Positions 1 through 7,694 of a DNA stretch of 32,830 bases are shown here, piece after piece. Source of the stretch: an uncultured Pseudomonadota bacterium. GTDB taxonomy: Bacteria > Myxococcota_A > UBA796 > SXON01. Within the stretch, counting starts at the first letter, position 1, and each line of letters starts with the position of its first letter. The notes beneath the pieces are model-generated. The model worked only from the letters and a program-made list of their open reading frames with translations, ran no database searches and was not told the origin of the DNA. A program made the position numbers and the translations under genes. Location: positions 1 through 32,830 of the forward strand of contig CAITDR010000640.1 of NCBI GenBank assembly GCA_903891165.1, read 5' to 3'.

Positions 1-900
1 CTGCAAAACCACCCACCGTCCTTCACGCCGTCTGTTCCGGCGCTTTCGAATCGTAGCTGTTCTCCCTTTCGGAAGAACATCCTCTCTTGGGGTTGCCAAA
101 GACGCCTCTTCATCGTTTCCTGCTGCGGAGTCCACTCCCGGACGCCGGTTTCCCGGTGTCCATCGGAAGAAAGGCTGCGGACCTTTCTTCTTGTTCCGCC
201 CCTGGGTTTTCTCAACCCTTCGGCGGTTTGCTCCTCCACAGAGCGGTCGGCTTGTTGCATCCGACATCCGATCCTGAGGTTTTTCACGTTTCGATGAGGT
301 GCGAACCTCAAATTCCCGCGAAAATGATCCTGCCCTTCGAAGTATTCCCCCCGAACGAAGCGACGACCGAAAGGGTTACCCCGTTCAACCGTGGGAGCGC
401 GTCAGGGTTTTGGATCTTTCGATCTTCCGCCTTCACCGCGATCCTTGCCTTCCCGTTCTTGTTTGTCCGCCCGATGTTTCCATCGTTCAAACGCGCTGAA
501 CCTCAAGGCTTTACTCTGCGTCCGGGTCCGTTGCCGTCTGCACCGTTTCCGATGAAGAGGCCCGCTGCTCCCGTGGGCTTGGCTGGACTGGCTTGTTCTG
601 GGTTCCGGCTTTCACCGGTTCAGAGCTTGCGTCACCAGCAGAACGTCGAGGGGTGGGCTTTCGCTTGTGCCTTTCGGTTCTACCACCCGGAGTGAACCGG
701 GGTGTCGCAGCGGTATGTAGCAAGAAGCGTGCCAACTCAGCGGATACGGGAGGAGGCTGGTTTTCGTCGAATCGGATGGGAAGCCATCTTCCCATTGAAA
801 TGGGAAAGAGTGATACTTCGCTTCTCAACATAGGTCCAAGGCCCAGAATCGATGGGAAGCGAAAAGCCCCACCCACCGGAGGGCGCCGGAACCCAAAAAG
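1..900 (-). ncRNA. Candidate large structured RNA, partial
   Basis: No reading frame here resembles a known protein, and base composition differs from the coding DNA, with the minus strand purine-rich. Many short-range inverted repeats are visible: 26-42 (5 bp), 58-79 (9 bp, one wobble, GAAA loop on minus), 140-161 (4+4 bp, GAAA loop on minus), 166-190 (perfect 9 bp, 7-nt loop), 204-218 (5 bp), 295-310 (6 bp, 4-nt loop), 413-424 (GATC stem, GAAA loop on minus), 684-704, 776-795 (perfect 8 bp, 4-nt loop) and 817-863 (8 bp). Three GAAA loops plus a wobble pair in 58-79 favour the minus strand. One GCGA loop (295-310) and a wobble in 140-161 favour plus. I do not recognise the family. It may be a long noncoding RNA or an RNA-guided-nuclease guide whose gene lies left of the window, or a decayed element. 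Confidence 0.4.
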
Positions 901-906
901 CACCGC

Positions 907-933
907 TCAACTTCCCCCCCGGCAGTCCGATGA
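907..933 (+). promoter_or_regulatory. Sigma-28-like promoter of flhA
   Basis: TCAA at 907-910 is followed after exactly 15 bases by TCCGATGA at 926-933. The same geometry is found before fliF, fliL, fliC and fliD. It fits the FliA consensus (TAAA, 15 bases, GCCGATAA). The -10 element ends only 7 bases before the flhA start, so a transcript from here would have almost no leader. Confidence 0.55.
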
Positions 934-940
934 GAGGCCC

Positions 941-3064
941 ATGCCGGCCCTGCGCGCACCCCCCGCACCCTCCCTGACCGTTGGCGACCACATCAAGGCA
1001 AACGCCGATGCGGTGCTTGCTTTGGGCGCTTTTGGTGCCATGGCCATCCTGATGGTGCCGCTGCCGCCCTTCATCCTCGACATCTTGTTGGCCTGCAGCA
1101 TCACCCTGGCGCTCCTGATTTTTTTGGTGGCTCTTTTTGTCAAGCGGTCGGTAGAATTTTCGGTATTTCCGACGGTATTGCTGGTCAGCACCGTGTTCCG
1201 GCTGGCCCTGAATGTGGCCAGTACCCGGCTGATCCTCCTCCATGGCTCGGAGGGACCGGCCGCAGCCGGGCATGTGATCCAGGCCTTCGGGAATTTTGTG
1301 GTCGGCGGCAACTACGTCGTCGGCTTCATCCTCTTCTGCATCCTGATCGTGATCAACTTTATTGTTATCACGAAGGGCGCTGGGCGTGTGGCCGAGGTGG
1401 CGGCGCGCTTCACCCTGGATGCAATGCCCGGCAAGCAGATGGCGATCGATGCCGAGCTGAATGCGGGCTTGATCGACGAAAAGACGGCACGCCGTCGCCG
1501 CGCCGAAGTCACCCGGGAAGCCGATTTTTACGGCGCGATGGACGGTGCCTCGAAGTTCATCAAGGGCGATGCGATCGCGGCGATTTTGATCGCCGTCATC
1601 AACATCATCGCGGGGGTGGTCATCGGGGTGGTGATGAACGGGGTGAGCCTGACCACGGCCCTCTCCTACTACACCATCCTGACCATCGGCGATGGACTGG
1701 CTAGCCAGATCCCGGCGCTGATCGTCTCGGCGGCGGCCGGTATTCTGGTGACCCGTGTGTCGGATGTGGATGGTTCCACGCTGGAAAGCCAGCTGGAAGA
1801 CCAGATGCTCTCCAACCCCCGTATCATCGCGATGCTCGCGGCGTTGGCGGGGATGTTTGTGCTGGTGCCCGGTCTGCGGGTGGTTTTTGCGATCCTGACG
1901 GTGGGCTTGGCGGGGGTGGCCTGGTCGCTACAGCGTCCGAAGCCGAAGCCCATGAGCAAAGCGGAGCTTTCTCCTGCCAATACGCCGCCACCCGAGACGC
2001 CCATCGAAGAACTTTTGAAGGTGGAGCCGCTGGTTTTGGAGGTGGGGCTGGACCTGGTCTACCTCGTGGACCAGTCCCGGGCGCAGGGACTGGTGGATCG
2101 GATCCAGCGGATCCGCCGCCAGCTCGCGCAGGAGCTGGGAACGGTGCTTCCTTCGGTGCATGTACGCGACAACCTGCGGCTTGGGCCCGGTCAGTACCGG
2201 GTGCTTCTGCGGGGGGAGGCCATCGGGACGGGCAAGGTGGTAGCTCGCCAGAATCTTGCGATGGATCCCGGCACCGTAACTGGAAAACTGCCCGGTCCTC
2301 CCGGTGTGGATCCGGTCTTCGGGCTGAAGGGTGTGTGGATCTCGGATGCGCAGCGGATCCGGGCGCAGTCGATGGGCTATACGGTGGTGGACGTACCCAC
2401 CGTCCTCACGACGCACCTGGACGATCTTTTCAGGCGTCACGCCCACGAGTTGTATGGCCGGCAGCAGCTATCCGAGGTGCTGGAGCGGGTATCCAAAGAC
2501 AGCCCGAAACTGGTAGAGGAGCTGATCCCCGAGCCTCTTTCGCGCGCGGTCGTTCTGAAGATCTTCCGGAATCTGATTCAGGAAGGGGTGGGGGTCCGGG
2601 ATGTGCAGGGCATTCTGGAGGTGCTCTCCGAGTACGCAGCCCGCACCCGGGATCCCGAGGTTCTGACCGAATTTGTGCGGCAGCGGATGGCGCGGTCGGT
2701 GACCTCGCGCTTTGTGGGGGAGGATGGGGTGCTCCGCTATCTGGCGCTGGCGCAGGATGTGGAAGACGTGATTCTTCGCGGGCTTCAGGGCAGCGATGGC
2801 GGGGTGATGAACCTGGTCCTCGATCCGGAGTCCACCCGCAAGCTGATCCAGACGGTGCGGACGCAGGTGGAGGCCTGGACGCAGAACACGCCACCCGTGT
2901 TGTTGGTGCCGCCGCTGGCACGCGGGCCGATCCGCCGCCTTCTGGATCGTGCGATCCCCCGGATGTATGTGCTCTCTCCCGGCGAAGTGGTGCCGGGGAC
3001 GCCTATTGACCGGGTGGCCGAGGTGAGCTTTTTGGAGAAGAAGGTGATGCGCGGGGGGCGGTGA
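941..3064 (+). CDS. flhA: Flagellar export gate protein FlhA
   Basis: FlhA is the large inner-membrane component of the flagellar type III export gate. Its cytoplasmic domain docks substrates and chaperones. The 707-residue product has the family's layout: an N-terminal half with about eight hydrophobic segments (from ALGAFGAMAILMVPLPPFIL onward), the FHIPEP-family signature region around VEFSVFPTVLLVSTVFRLALN, and a soluble C-terminal half ending near LSPGEVVPGTPIDRVAEV. The open frame runs upstream to 593, but that part is not FlhA-like and covers the structured region. The ATG at 941 gives the usual family length, has a purine-rich GAGAGG just before it and follows a sigma-28-like promoter. 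It stands 78 bp upstream of an unrelated peptidase gene rather than next to flhB. Confidence 0.96.
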   Translation: MPALRAPPAPSLTVGDHIKANADAVLALGAFGAMAILMVPLPPFILDILLACSITLALLIFLVALFVKRSVEFSVFPTVLLVSTVFRLALNVASTRLILLHGSEGPAAAGHVIQAFGNFVVGGNYVVGFILFCILIVINFIVITKGAGRVAEVAARFTLDAMPGKQMAIDAELNAGLIDEKTARRRRAEVTREADFYGAMDGASKFIKGDAIAAILIAVINIIAGVVIGVVMNGVSLTTALSYYTILTIGDGLASQIPALIVSAAAGILVTRVSDVDGSTLESQLEDQMLSNPRIIAMLAALAGMFVLVPGLRVVFAILTVGLAGVAWSLQRPKPKPMSKAELSPANTPPPETPIEELLKVEPLVLEVGLDLVYLVDQSRAQGLVDRIQRIRRQLAQELGTVLPSVHVRDNLRLGPGQYRVLLRGEAIGTGKVVARQNLAMDPGTVTGKLPGPPGVDPVFGLKGVWISDAQRIRAQSMGYTVVDVPTVLTTHLDDLFRRHAHELYGRQQLSEVLERVSKDSPKLVEELIPEPLSRAVVLKIFRNLIQEGVGVRDVQGILEVLSEYAARTRDPEVLTEFVRQRMARSVTSRFVGEDGVLRYLALAQDVEDVILRGLQGSDGGVMNLVLDPESTRKLIQTVRTQVEAWTQNTPPVLLVPPLARGPIRRLLDRAIPRMYVLSPGEVVPGTPIDRVAEVSFLEKKVMRGGR

Positions 3065-3142
3065 GGATTCGTTCCGAGGACGCTTCTTCAGTTCTTGTCG
3101 GATAAAGAGTTGCGGGGGCTATAAAGGCGGAGGACTGCCACG

Positions 3143-3625
3143 ATGCCGCTGCTTCACTCCACGCCTGACCCCTCCGTAGAAGTTCAACTACACGATACCG
3201 CCTGTGGGGCGGCCTGCATTGTGATGTTGGCCGCAGATCGGGGCATTGTTCTTGATCAAAGGCCGATTGCGGACCGGATTCTGCCGAGCGCTCAGCTGCC
3301 GGAGGCGCTTCGACGCTTTGGGGGCCTGCAGGCCGATGAGTTCGTACGGCTGTTGGCAAAGGCCACCCGCAGGAAGTGGAAGGGAGGGAACCTCGAAATA
3401 GCACCGGATGAAGTTGAAGATGCCGCCCGTGGTATCTCTACGGGCGGTTCCTGGGCGGCTCTGATTGGGCCTCGCAAAAAAGGGCATTGGGTGGTGGTGG
3501 ACAGGGTCGATGCACAAGACATGATTCACCTTCGGGATCCCTCTGGGCATCGACGGTCGCTGTGGCTTCGGAATTTTTGCAAGATCTGGGCTCCCGGATA
3601 TATCGAAGTCCTGGAGGTTCCATGA
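3143..3625 (+). CDS. C39-like papain-fold cysteine peptidase
   Basis: This 160-residue soluble protein carries the C39 peptidase pattern: Q15, then C21 in the stretch DTACGAACIVML, a histidine in KGHWVVVDRV (H115) and an aspartate in HLRDPSG (D132). These fit the oxyanion Gln and the Cys-His-Asp triad. C39 domains usually form the N-terminus of ABC exporters and cut double-glycine leaders. Here the domain stands alone, with no transporter and no clear signal peptide. The start has a good GGAGGA site about 9 bases upstream. Its stop overlaps the next start (ATGA), so the two are probably translationally coupled. Leader processing, proteolysis of a flagellar or regulatory protein, or a toxin-like role are all possible; the sequence does not decide. 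Confidence 0.7.
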   Translation: MPLLHSTPDPSVEVQLHDTACGAACIVMLAADRGIVLDQRPIADRILPSAQLPEALRRFGGLQADEFVRLLAKATRRKWKGGNLEIAPDEVEDAARGISTGGSWAALIGPRKKGHWVVVDRVDAQDMIHLRDPSGHRRSLWLRNFCKIWAPGYIEVLEVP

Positions 3626-3843
3626 ACCTGTCCATTCAGCACCCGACCCCCGAGACGGCTCTTTTTGATGTAGATGGCGTGACCTGTCGAGTCGTACGTG
3701 AGGAGGTTCGTCCTGGAATCAAGATGCTGATTATGGAAAGTGCGTTCTATCAGCGCTTTGGCCCCGGCGGAGAAGTGCTGCCGCAGCTCCGCGCATCCTT
3801 CCGCGCCCTAGACCAGCGCCTGCAGGAGAGCAGGGCGGCGTAG
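3622..3843 (+). CDS. Small hypothetical protein coupled to C39-like peptidase
   Basis: This 73-residue protein starts within the stop codon of the peptidase gene (ATGA overlap). It has no hydrophobic segment and no cysteine pair. It contains FGPGGEVLPQ near residues 46-55, a double glycine followed by a charged, helix-prone tail of about 23 residues. That could be a C39 cleavage site, but the preceding region lacks the usual leader helix pattern, so substrate status is only a guess. It could equally be an inhibitor or partner of the peptidase. I do not recognise the family. Confidence 0.6.
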   Translation: MNLSIQHPTPETALFDVDGVTCRVVREEVRPGIKMLIMESAFYQRFGPGGEVLPQLRASFRALDQRLQESRAA

Positions 3844-3936
3844 GGTTTTTTCAGGTGCTTTTGGAAGAGACCTGACTCCGGCGATGCCGCACGAAGCTCC
3901 ACCGATGCCGGATCGCTGCCTCCTCCTCCTCTACCC
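3844..3936. other. Intergenic spacer before the fliF promoter
   Basis: The spacer between the small ORF and the fliF promoter holds a weak imperfect hairpin (CAGGT at 3852 and ACCTG near 3870) downstream of a short T run, and otherwise nothing recognisable. Confidence 0.3.
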
Positions 3937-3963
3937 TAAAGCTCTTCTGCGGCAGTCCGATAG
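3937..3963 (+). promoter_or_regulatory. Sigma-28-like promoter of fliF
   Basis: TAAAGCTC begins at 3937 and, after 15 bases counted from TAAA, TCCGATAG occupies 3956-3963. This is the closest match to the FliA consensus in the window. The fliF GTG start lies 20 bases downstream, giving a short leader with GGGG at 3970-3973 as the likely ribosome site. The segment GGCAGTCCGAT is identical to the one before flhA. Confidence 0.65.
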
Positions 3964-3982
3964 GGCAACGGGGTAGTCTGAA

Positions 3983-5590
3983 GTGAACGAGTTCCTCAAC
4001 CAACTGCGTGCCTTCTACGAGGGTCTGGACCCTACCCGTCGCCGTGTTCTGATCACGGTGATGGTCCTGGCGGCGGCCTTCATCATCGGCGTGGGCGTCT
4101 GGGCGGCGCAACCGCAATATGTGACCCTCTCCCGTTTTGCGACCGGTGACGATATGGTCTCGGTAAGCAGTTCTCTGGGTAGAATGGGGATTCCCTACCG
4201 TCTGGGTGCCGATGGCTTGAGCATCGAGGTGCCTGCGGTCAACGAGCTGGATGCGCGCAAGGCGATGAGCTCGGAAGGGATTGTTGTCGGCCTGGAAGGC
4301 ATCGAAAAGCTGGAACCTTGGGCCACTCCTTTTAAGGAGCAGATGTACCGTCAGATGATGATGCAGAACGAGCTGATCCGCTCGATCAATGGCATCGACG
4401 GGATCGCGGCTTCAAAAGTCCACTTGAACCTGCCCAATCGCTCCGAGTTTTTGCGCGATCAGGTGCGCGCCACCGCTTCGGTGACCCTGCGTCCCGATGG
4501 TGGCTCAACCTTGAGCCAGGATACCGCCCGTTCTGTGGCGCGTCTGGTAGCAAACTCTGTGAATGGCATGACGACGGCCGATGTCACCGTTCTGGATGTT
4601 TCCGATGGTCGGACCCTCTGGGGAGGGGAGGCCGAAGATCCGACGGGTTCGGCGGATCTCAACAAGCTGACGGCCCGCCGCGAGATCGAACTTTCCGAGG
4701 CGGTACGCACGGTTCTGGGGCGTATGCTGGGCTCTCCTGATGCCTTGACGGTGACGGTTTCGGCCGAGCTGGACACGGCGACGGTGCAGTCCACCGTGCA
4801 GGCCATCGACCCGAATACCTCCACGCCGGCCGAAGAAAAAATCACCTCTTCTCAGAACGGGGCGATCAACACCCAGGCGGTGGGCGTTCCGGGCACCGAT
4901 TCAAACCTTCCCGAGCGCACCGGTGCTTCGGCGACGGCGGGGACTTCGGGCGGTTCCAAGTCGGAAAGCCAGTCTACCACCTACGACTATACCCGCACCA
5001 CGACCACGACCACGAAGCCGGCGGGGGCGATCAAGCGCCTCTCTGCTTCGGTCATGATCAACACCGAAGTCCTCCAGGCGATGCTTCTGGCGGCGGCGCC
5101 CGATGGCAAGGTGGATCCGGCGGCGGAAGCGGCTCTTCGGGCGGATCTGGAAGAGGCGGTTCGGGCAGCTTTGGGCTACGATCCGGTGCGCGGCGATCAG
5201 GTGGTGGTGAAGTTCTCCCGCTTTGCCGATGTGCAGCTCTCGGAAGCCGAAGTTCAGCCGACCATGGCGGTCCTGGAGCGTCAGTCTACCAACATCCTCC
5301 TCGCCATTGCGCTGATCCTGGCCTTTGTGATGGTGGTGCGGCCGCTGATGCGCTACCTCCTCTCTACACCTCCTTCTCCGGTCAGCGCGGCTCAGCCTGC
5401 GGTAGCCGGGGCTCTGGGGGCGGCCAACGCGCCGATGCCGGCTTCGGCAGAGAGCACGGAGGAGCTGAACCGTCGCCTTCGCTTGGCGGTGGAGAATTTT
5501 GAGTCCCTCTCTGCTCAGGACCTGAGCGAGCTGGTCAGTCGCGAGTCTGAACATTCTGCCGCGGTACTTCGCCGCTGGATCCGGGGTTGA
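3983..5590 (+). CDS. fliF: Flagellar MS-ring protein FliF
   Basis: FliF forms the membrane MS-ring on which rotor and export gate are built. The 535-residue product has an N-terminal membrane helix (VLITVMVLAAAFIIGVGVWA, about residues 24-43), the YscJ/FliF ring-building domain (YRLGADGLSIEVPAVNELDARK and EQMYRQMMMQNELIRSI), a Thr/Ser-rich periplasmic stretch (about 300-345), a second membrane helix (ILLAIALILAFVMVV, about 437) and a C-terminal tail resembling the FliG-binding segment (LSELVSRESEHSAAVLRRWI). The start codon is GTG. The gene leads a tight fliF-fliG-fliH run under its own sigma-28-like promoter. Confidence 0.96.
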   Translation: MNEFLNQLRAFYEGLDPTRRRVLITVMVLAAAFIIGVGVWAAQPQYVTLSRFATGDDMVSVSSSLGRMGIPYRLGADGLSIEVPAVNELDARKAMSSEGIVVGLEGIEKLEPWATPFKEQMYRQMMMQNELIRSINGIDGIAASKVHLNLPNRSEFLRDQVRATASVTLRPDGGSTLSQDTARSVARLVANSVNGMTTADVTVLDVSDGRTLWGGEAEDPTGSADLNKLTARREIELSEAVRTVLGRMLGSPDALTVTVSAELDTATVQSTVQAIDPNTSTPAEEKITSSQNGAINTQAVGVPGTDSNLPERTGASATAGTSGGSKSESQSTTYDYTRTTTTTTKPAGAIKRLSASVMINTEVLQAMLLAAAPDGKVDPAAEAALRADLEEAVRAALGYDPVRGDQVVVKFSRFADVQLSEAEVQPTMAVLERQSTNILLAIALILAFVMVVRPLMRYLLSTPPSPVSAAQPAVAGALGAANAPMPASAESTEELNRRLRLAVENFESLSAQDLSELVSRESEHSAAVLRRWIRG

Positions 5591-5593
5591 GCC

Positions 5594-6616
5594 ATGCCTC
5601 CCGCTACCGCTAAAAGCGAGAAAAAGAACGTCCAGCTCTCCAGCCTGGAGAAGGCCGCAATCCTGGTGATGTACCTGGATCGCGAGGCGGCTCGCTCGGT
5701 GCTCCGTCACCTCTCCGATGACGACGTCCAAAAACTGGGCGTGACCATCTCCTCGGTGCGGGAGGTGGACGATGGTCTGGTGGAGCAGGTGGTCCGTGAC
5801 TTTTTGATCGATCTTCGGCAGGCGTCGGTTTTGTCCTCTTCCGGCAAGGAATTTGCGCGCACGGTGCTGCCGAACCTGGTGGATGAGGACCGTCGTACCC
5901 GTGTGGCCGGGGCGATCCGCCGTCGTGTGGACGACGACTTTGCGGCCTTCATCAAGAGCCGTCCGGCGGCGGCGATTGCGGCGGTGATGGCGGAGGAACA
6001 TCCTCAGGTGCAGGCGGTGGCTTTGTTGCGGATGGGTCCAGAGAATGCAGCGCGGGTGCTCGCCCTTTTTGAAGAGGGTGTGCAGATGGACCTGACGATG
6101 CGTATGGCGCGTGCGGAAAAAATCTCCGGTGAGCTGGCCGACGATGTGGAGGCGGCGATGCGCCGGGCTCTGGCGGATCTGGACGATCCTCTGCCGGTGG
6201 GCGGTGTGGAGGGGGCGGCCCGCGTTCTGGGTCGTATGCCCCGCGATCGCAATACCTCGGTGCTCAACTCGATCCGCGAGAAAGAGAACGATCTGGCCGA
6301 CAAGCTGCAGCGCCTTATGGTGGTCTTCGACGATCTGGTCACCCTGGAAGATCGTGGGATCCAGGCACTTTTGCGCGTGGTGGACCGTGCGGATCTGGTG
6401 CTGGCGCTCAAGGGTGCTTCCAACGATATGCGCGAGCGCTTCCTGAAGAACCTCTCGAGCCGTGCGGCGCAGGATCTGATGGAGGAGCTGGAGATCGCGA
6501 CTTCGGTGCGCAAGGCGCAGATGCGCGAGGCGCAGGAGAAGATCGTGATGGCGGCTCAAAAGCTGGCCGACGAAGGGGTGATCATGCTCGGGCCGGAGAC
6601 CGAGGAGGGGGCGTAG
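5594..6616 (+). CDS. fliG: Flagellar motor switch protein FliG
   Basis: FliG is the C-ring protein that touches the stator and sets rotation direction. The 340-residue protein shows the N-terminal FliF-binding region (LSSLEKAAILVMYLDREAARSVLRHL), the middle-domain EHPQ motif (EEHPQVQAVALLRM, near residue 135) and the C-terminal torque domain (LVTLEDRGIQALLRVVDRADLVLALKGAS, then ERFLKNLSSRAAQDLMEELE) with its charged helix. Length is normal for the family. It starts 3 bases after the fliF stop, so the two are likely translationally linked. Its partners FliM and FliN are encoded on the opposite strand beyond the accessory island. Confidence 0.96.
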   Translation: MPPATAKSEKKNVQLSSLEKAAILVMYLDREAARSVLRHLSDDDVQKLGVTISSVREVDDGLVEQVVRDFLIDLRQASVLSSSGKEFARTVLPNLVDEDRRTRVAGAIRRRVDDDFAAFIKSRPAAAIAAVMAEEHPQVQAVALLRMGPENAARVLALFEEGVQMDLTMRMARAEKISGELADDVEAAMRRALADLDDPLPVGGVEGAARVLGRMPRDRNTSVLNSIREKENDLADKLQRLMVVFDDLVTLEDRGIQALLRVVDRADLVLALKGASNDMRERFLKNLSSRAAQDLMEELEIATSVRKAQMREAQEKIVMAAQKLADEGVIMLGPETEEGA

Positions 6617-6622
6617 TCCCCC

Positions 6623-7303
6623 ATGGCCAACTATCCCTTTGTTCCGCTTCCCAAGCCGCATAATACCTGGGAGCCGCTGGTCCGTCCGCCGGCACCCGCC
6701 GAGCCGCGCTCTGCGGGCGCTTCTGCCCTTGCCAGCCGGGCCCGTTCTGTAGACACGCCGCCGCCGTCTCCTCCCCCAGCCCCTTCTGCCGAATCCAAGG
6801 CGTTGGTGGCCTTGAAGGCGGAGTGGGAGGCCAAGGAGGCGGCCCGCGCCAAAGAACATGCGGCGGCCCAGGCACGCCTGGCGCAGGTGGAGGCGGAGGC
6901 GCAAGCCCGTTTGGGTCGTCTGACAGAGCTTTGTACGTCAGTAGAGCAGTCCCGCCAGCAGCTTTTGAAGCAGTTGCGGACGGGGACGGGGACGCTGATT
7001 TTGGAAGTTTCGCGCCGGATTGCGGGGGATGCGCTGCGCGCCCAGCCAGAGCTTCTGGATCGTCTGGTGGCGGATGCGGCCGATGCTTTGGGCAAGCCGG
7101 GCTTGACACTCTATGTGGCCCAAGCGGATGCAGAACATTTGCGGAAGGCACTTAAGGAAACTGGGATCCGTGTCGATATAGACACTACGATGTCCGGCGG
7201 TCTACGGGCGGAAAGCCCCTCTGGACGCCTCGATGCTTCCCTGGAAACGGCGCTTGCAGCGCTCTCAGTGGTCATCGAGCAGTGGCAACAGGCTCAAGAC
7301 TGA
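6623..7303 (+). CDS. fliH: Flagellar assembly protein FliH
   Basis: FliH dimers bind the export ATPase FliI and tether it to the C-ring. The 226-residue protein has a Pro-rich N-terminal third, a long charged coiled coil (about residues 65-125) and a C-terminal domain of FliH/HrpE type (LILEVSRRIAGDALRAQPELLDRLVADAADAL, then GGLRAESPSGRLDASLETALAAL). Placement directly after fliG supports the call. In many flagellar operons fliI follows at once. Here the gene instead ends in a terminator and palindrome, and the accessory island begins, so FliI must be encoded elsewhere if the system is complete. Confidence 0.88.
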   Translation: MANYPFVPLPKPHNTWEPLVRPPAPAEPRSAGASALASRARSVDTPPPSPPPAPSAESKALVALKAEWEAKEAARAKEHAAAQARLAQVEAEAQARLGRLTELCTSVEQSRQQLLKQLRTGTGTLILEVSRRIAGDALRAQPELLDRLVADAADALGKPGLTLYVAQADAEHLRKALKETGIRVDIDTTMSGGLRAESPSGRLDASLETALAALSVVIEQWQQAQD

Positions 7304-7314
7304 ACCCGGGTTCA
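7301..7314. repeat. Palindromic repeat, copy 1 (core only)
   Basis: The perfect 14-bp palindrome TGAACCCGGGTTCA begins with the fliH stop codon. It is the core shared with copies at 8559, 17990 and 26117, without their outer GAG/CTC arms on both sides. Here it also forms the left arm of a longer hairpin with a T-run. Confidence 0.85.
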
Positions 7315-7341
7315 CGCGCTCGCTGTGAATGCCGGGTTTTT
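7303..7341 (+). terminator. Intrinsic terminator of the fliFGH operon
   Basis: The arm AACCCGGGTTCAC (7303-7315) pairs with GTGAATGCCGGGTT (7325-7338) with a small bulge, and the stem is followed by TTTTT (7337-7341). It overlaps the fliH stop codon and closes the left flagellar operon. Confidence 0.75.
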
Positions 7342-7354
7342 CTTGTTTTCTCAG

Positions 7355-7391
7355 GTTGCCGGAAGACAGAAAATCTCCTACGTTTTCGTAG
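7355..7391 (+). promoter_or_regulatory. Possible promoter/operator of the RHH gene
   Basis: A weak -35 (TTGCCG at 7356) is followed 17 bases later by TACGTT (7379-7384). This overlaps the inverted repeat CTACG-TTTT-CGTAG (7378-7391), just upstream of a GAGGG ribosome site. An operator over the -10 would suit an autoregulated antitoxin. This is inference only. Confidence 0.3.
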
Positions 7392-7400
7392 AGGGTTCCC

Positions 7401-7694
7401 ATGTCTGGCAATCAGGTGCAGGTTTCTGCGTACATTTCCGAGGGTACACGCCGACTTCTGGAAGAGATGACGGATGCGCGTGGTCTGAAGAAGGGCTACG
7501 TCATCGAGGAGGCGCTGATCCACTATCTGCACGCAATGCAGGAGATGCCTGCGGATCTGCTGATTCCCGGCCGGATTGTGCTCACCGAAGCCTCCTATCG
7601 GATGGTGGAGGAGATGCTGGAGCAGGGGGGAGAGCCAACCCCCGCGATGCATCAATTAATGGCGGGAGAAGCGGTAGATGGGGATCCGTTTTAG
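7401..7694 (+). CDS. TacA-like ribbon-helix-helix antitoxin (DUF1778 type)
   Basis: The 97-residue protein begins with a ribbon-helix-helix pattern (a short strand QVQVSAYIS, then two helices through GYVIEEALIHYLHAM). It continues into an extended tail (GRIVLTEASYRMVEEMLEQGGEPTPAMHQLM) like the toxin-wrapping tail of TacA/DUF1778 antitoxins. Such proteins neutralise GNAT toxins and repress their own operon. A GNAT gene does adjoin, but on the opposite strand and tail to tail, with the two stop codons overlapping by 3-4 bases. That differs from the usual antitoxin-toxin operon. The ribosome site GAGGG and an inverted repeat lie just upstream. Confidence 0.7.
   Translation: MSGNQVQVSAYISEGTRRLLEEMTDARGLKKGYVIEEALIHYLHAMQEMPADLLIPGRIVLTEASYRMVEEMLEQGGEPTPAMHQLMAGEAVDGDPF

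Noticed and set aside
87-695. 202-residue open frame on the plus strand
   Set aside because: The composition (Phe, Pro, Arg, Ser rich) has no domain pattern. It reads through several stable hairpins and is more likely antisense to a structured RNA.
691-704. Possible fifth palindrome copy (AGTGAACCGGGGT)
   Set aside because: It only partly matches one half of the core and is better explained as part of the hairpin at 684-704.
593-940. N-terminal extension of FlhA in the same frame
   Set aside because: The 116 extra residues are low in hydrophobic pattern, unlike FlhA, and cover the hairpin-rich region. ATG 941 gives the normal length and a promoter right before it.
4901-6904. 667-residue minus-strand frame opposite fliF, fliG and fliH
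   Set aside because: It is a His/Arg-rich shadow of three clear flagellar genes, a typical product of high-GC codon bias.
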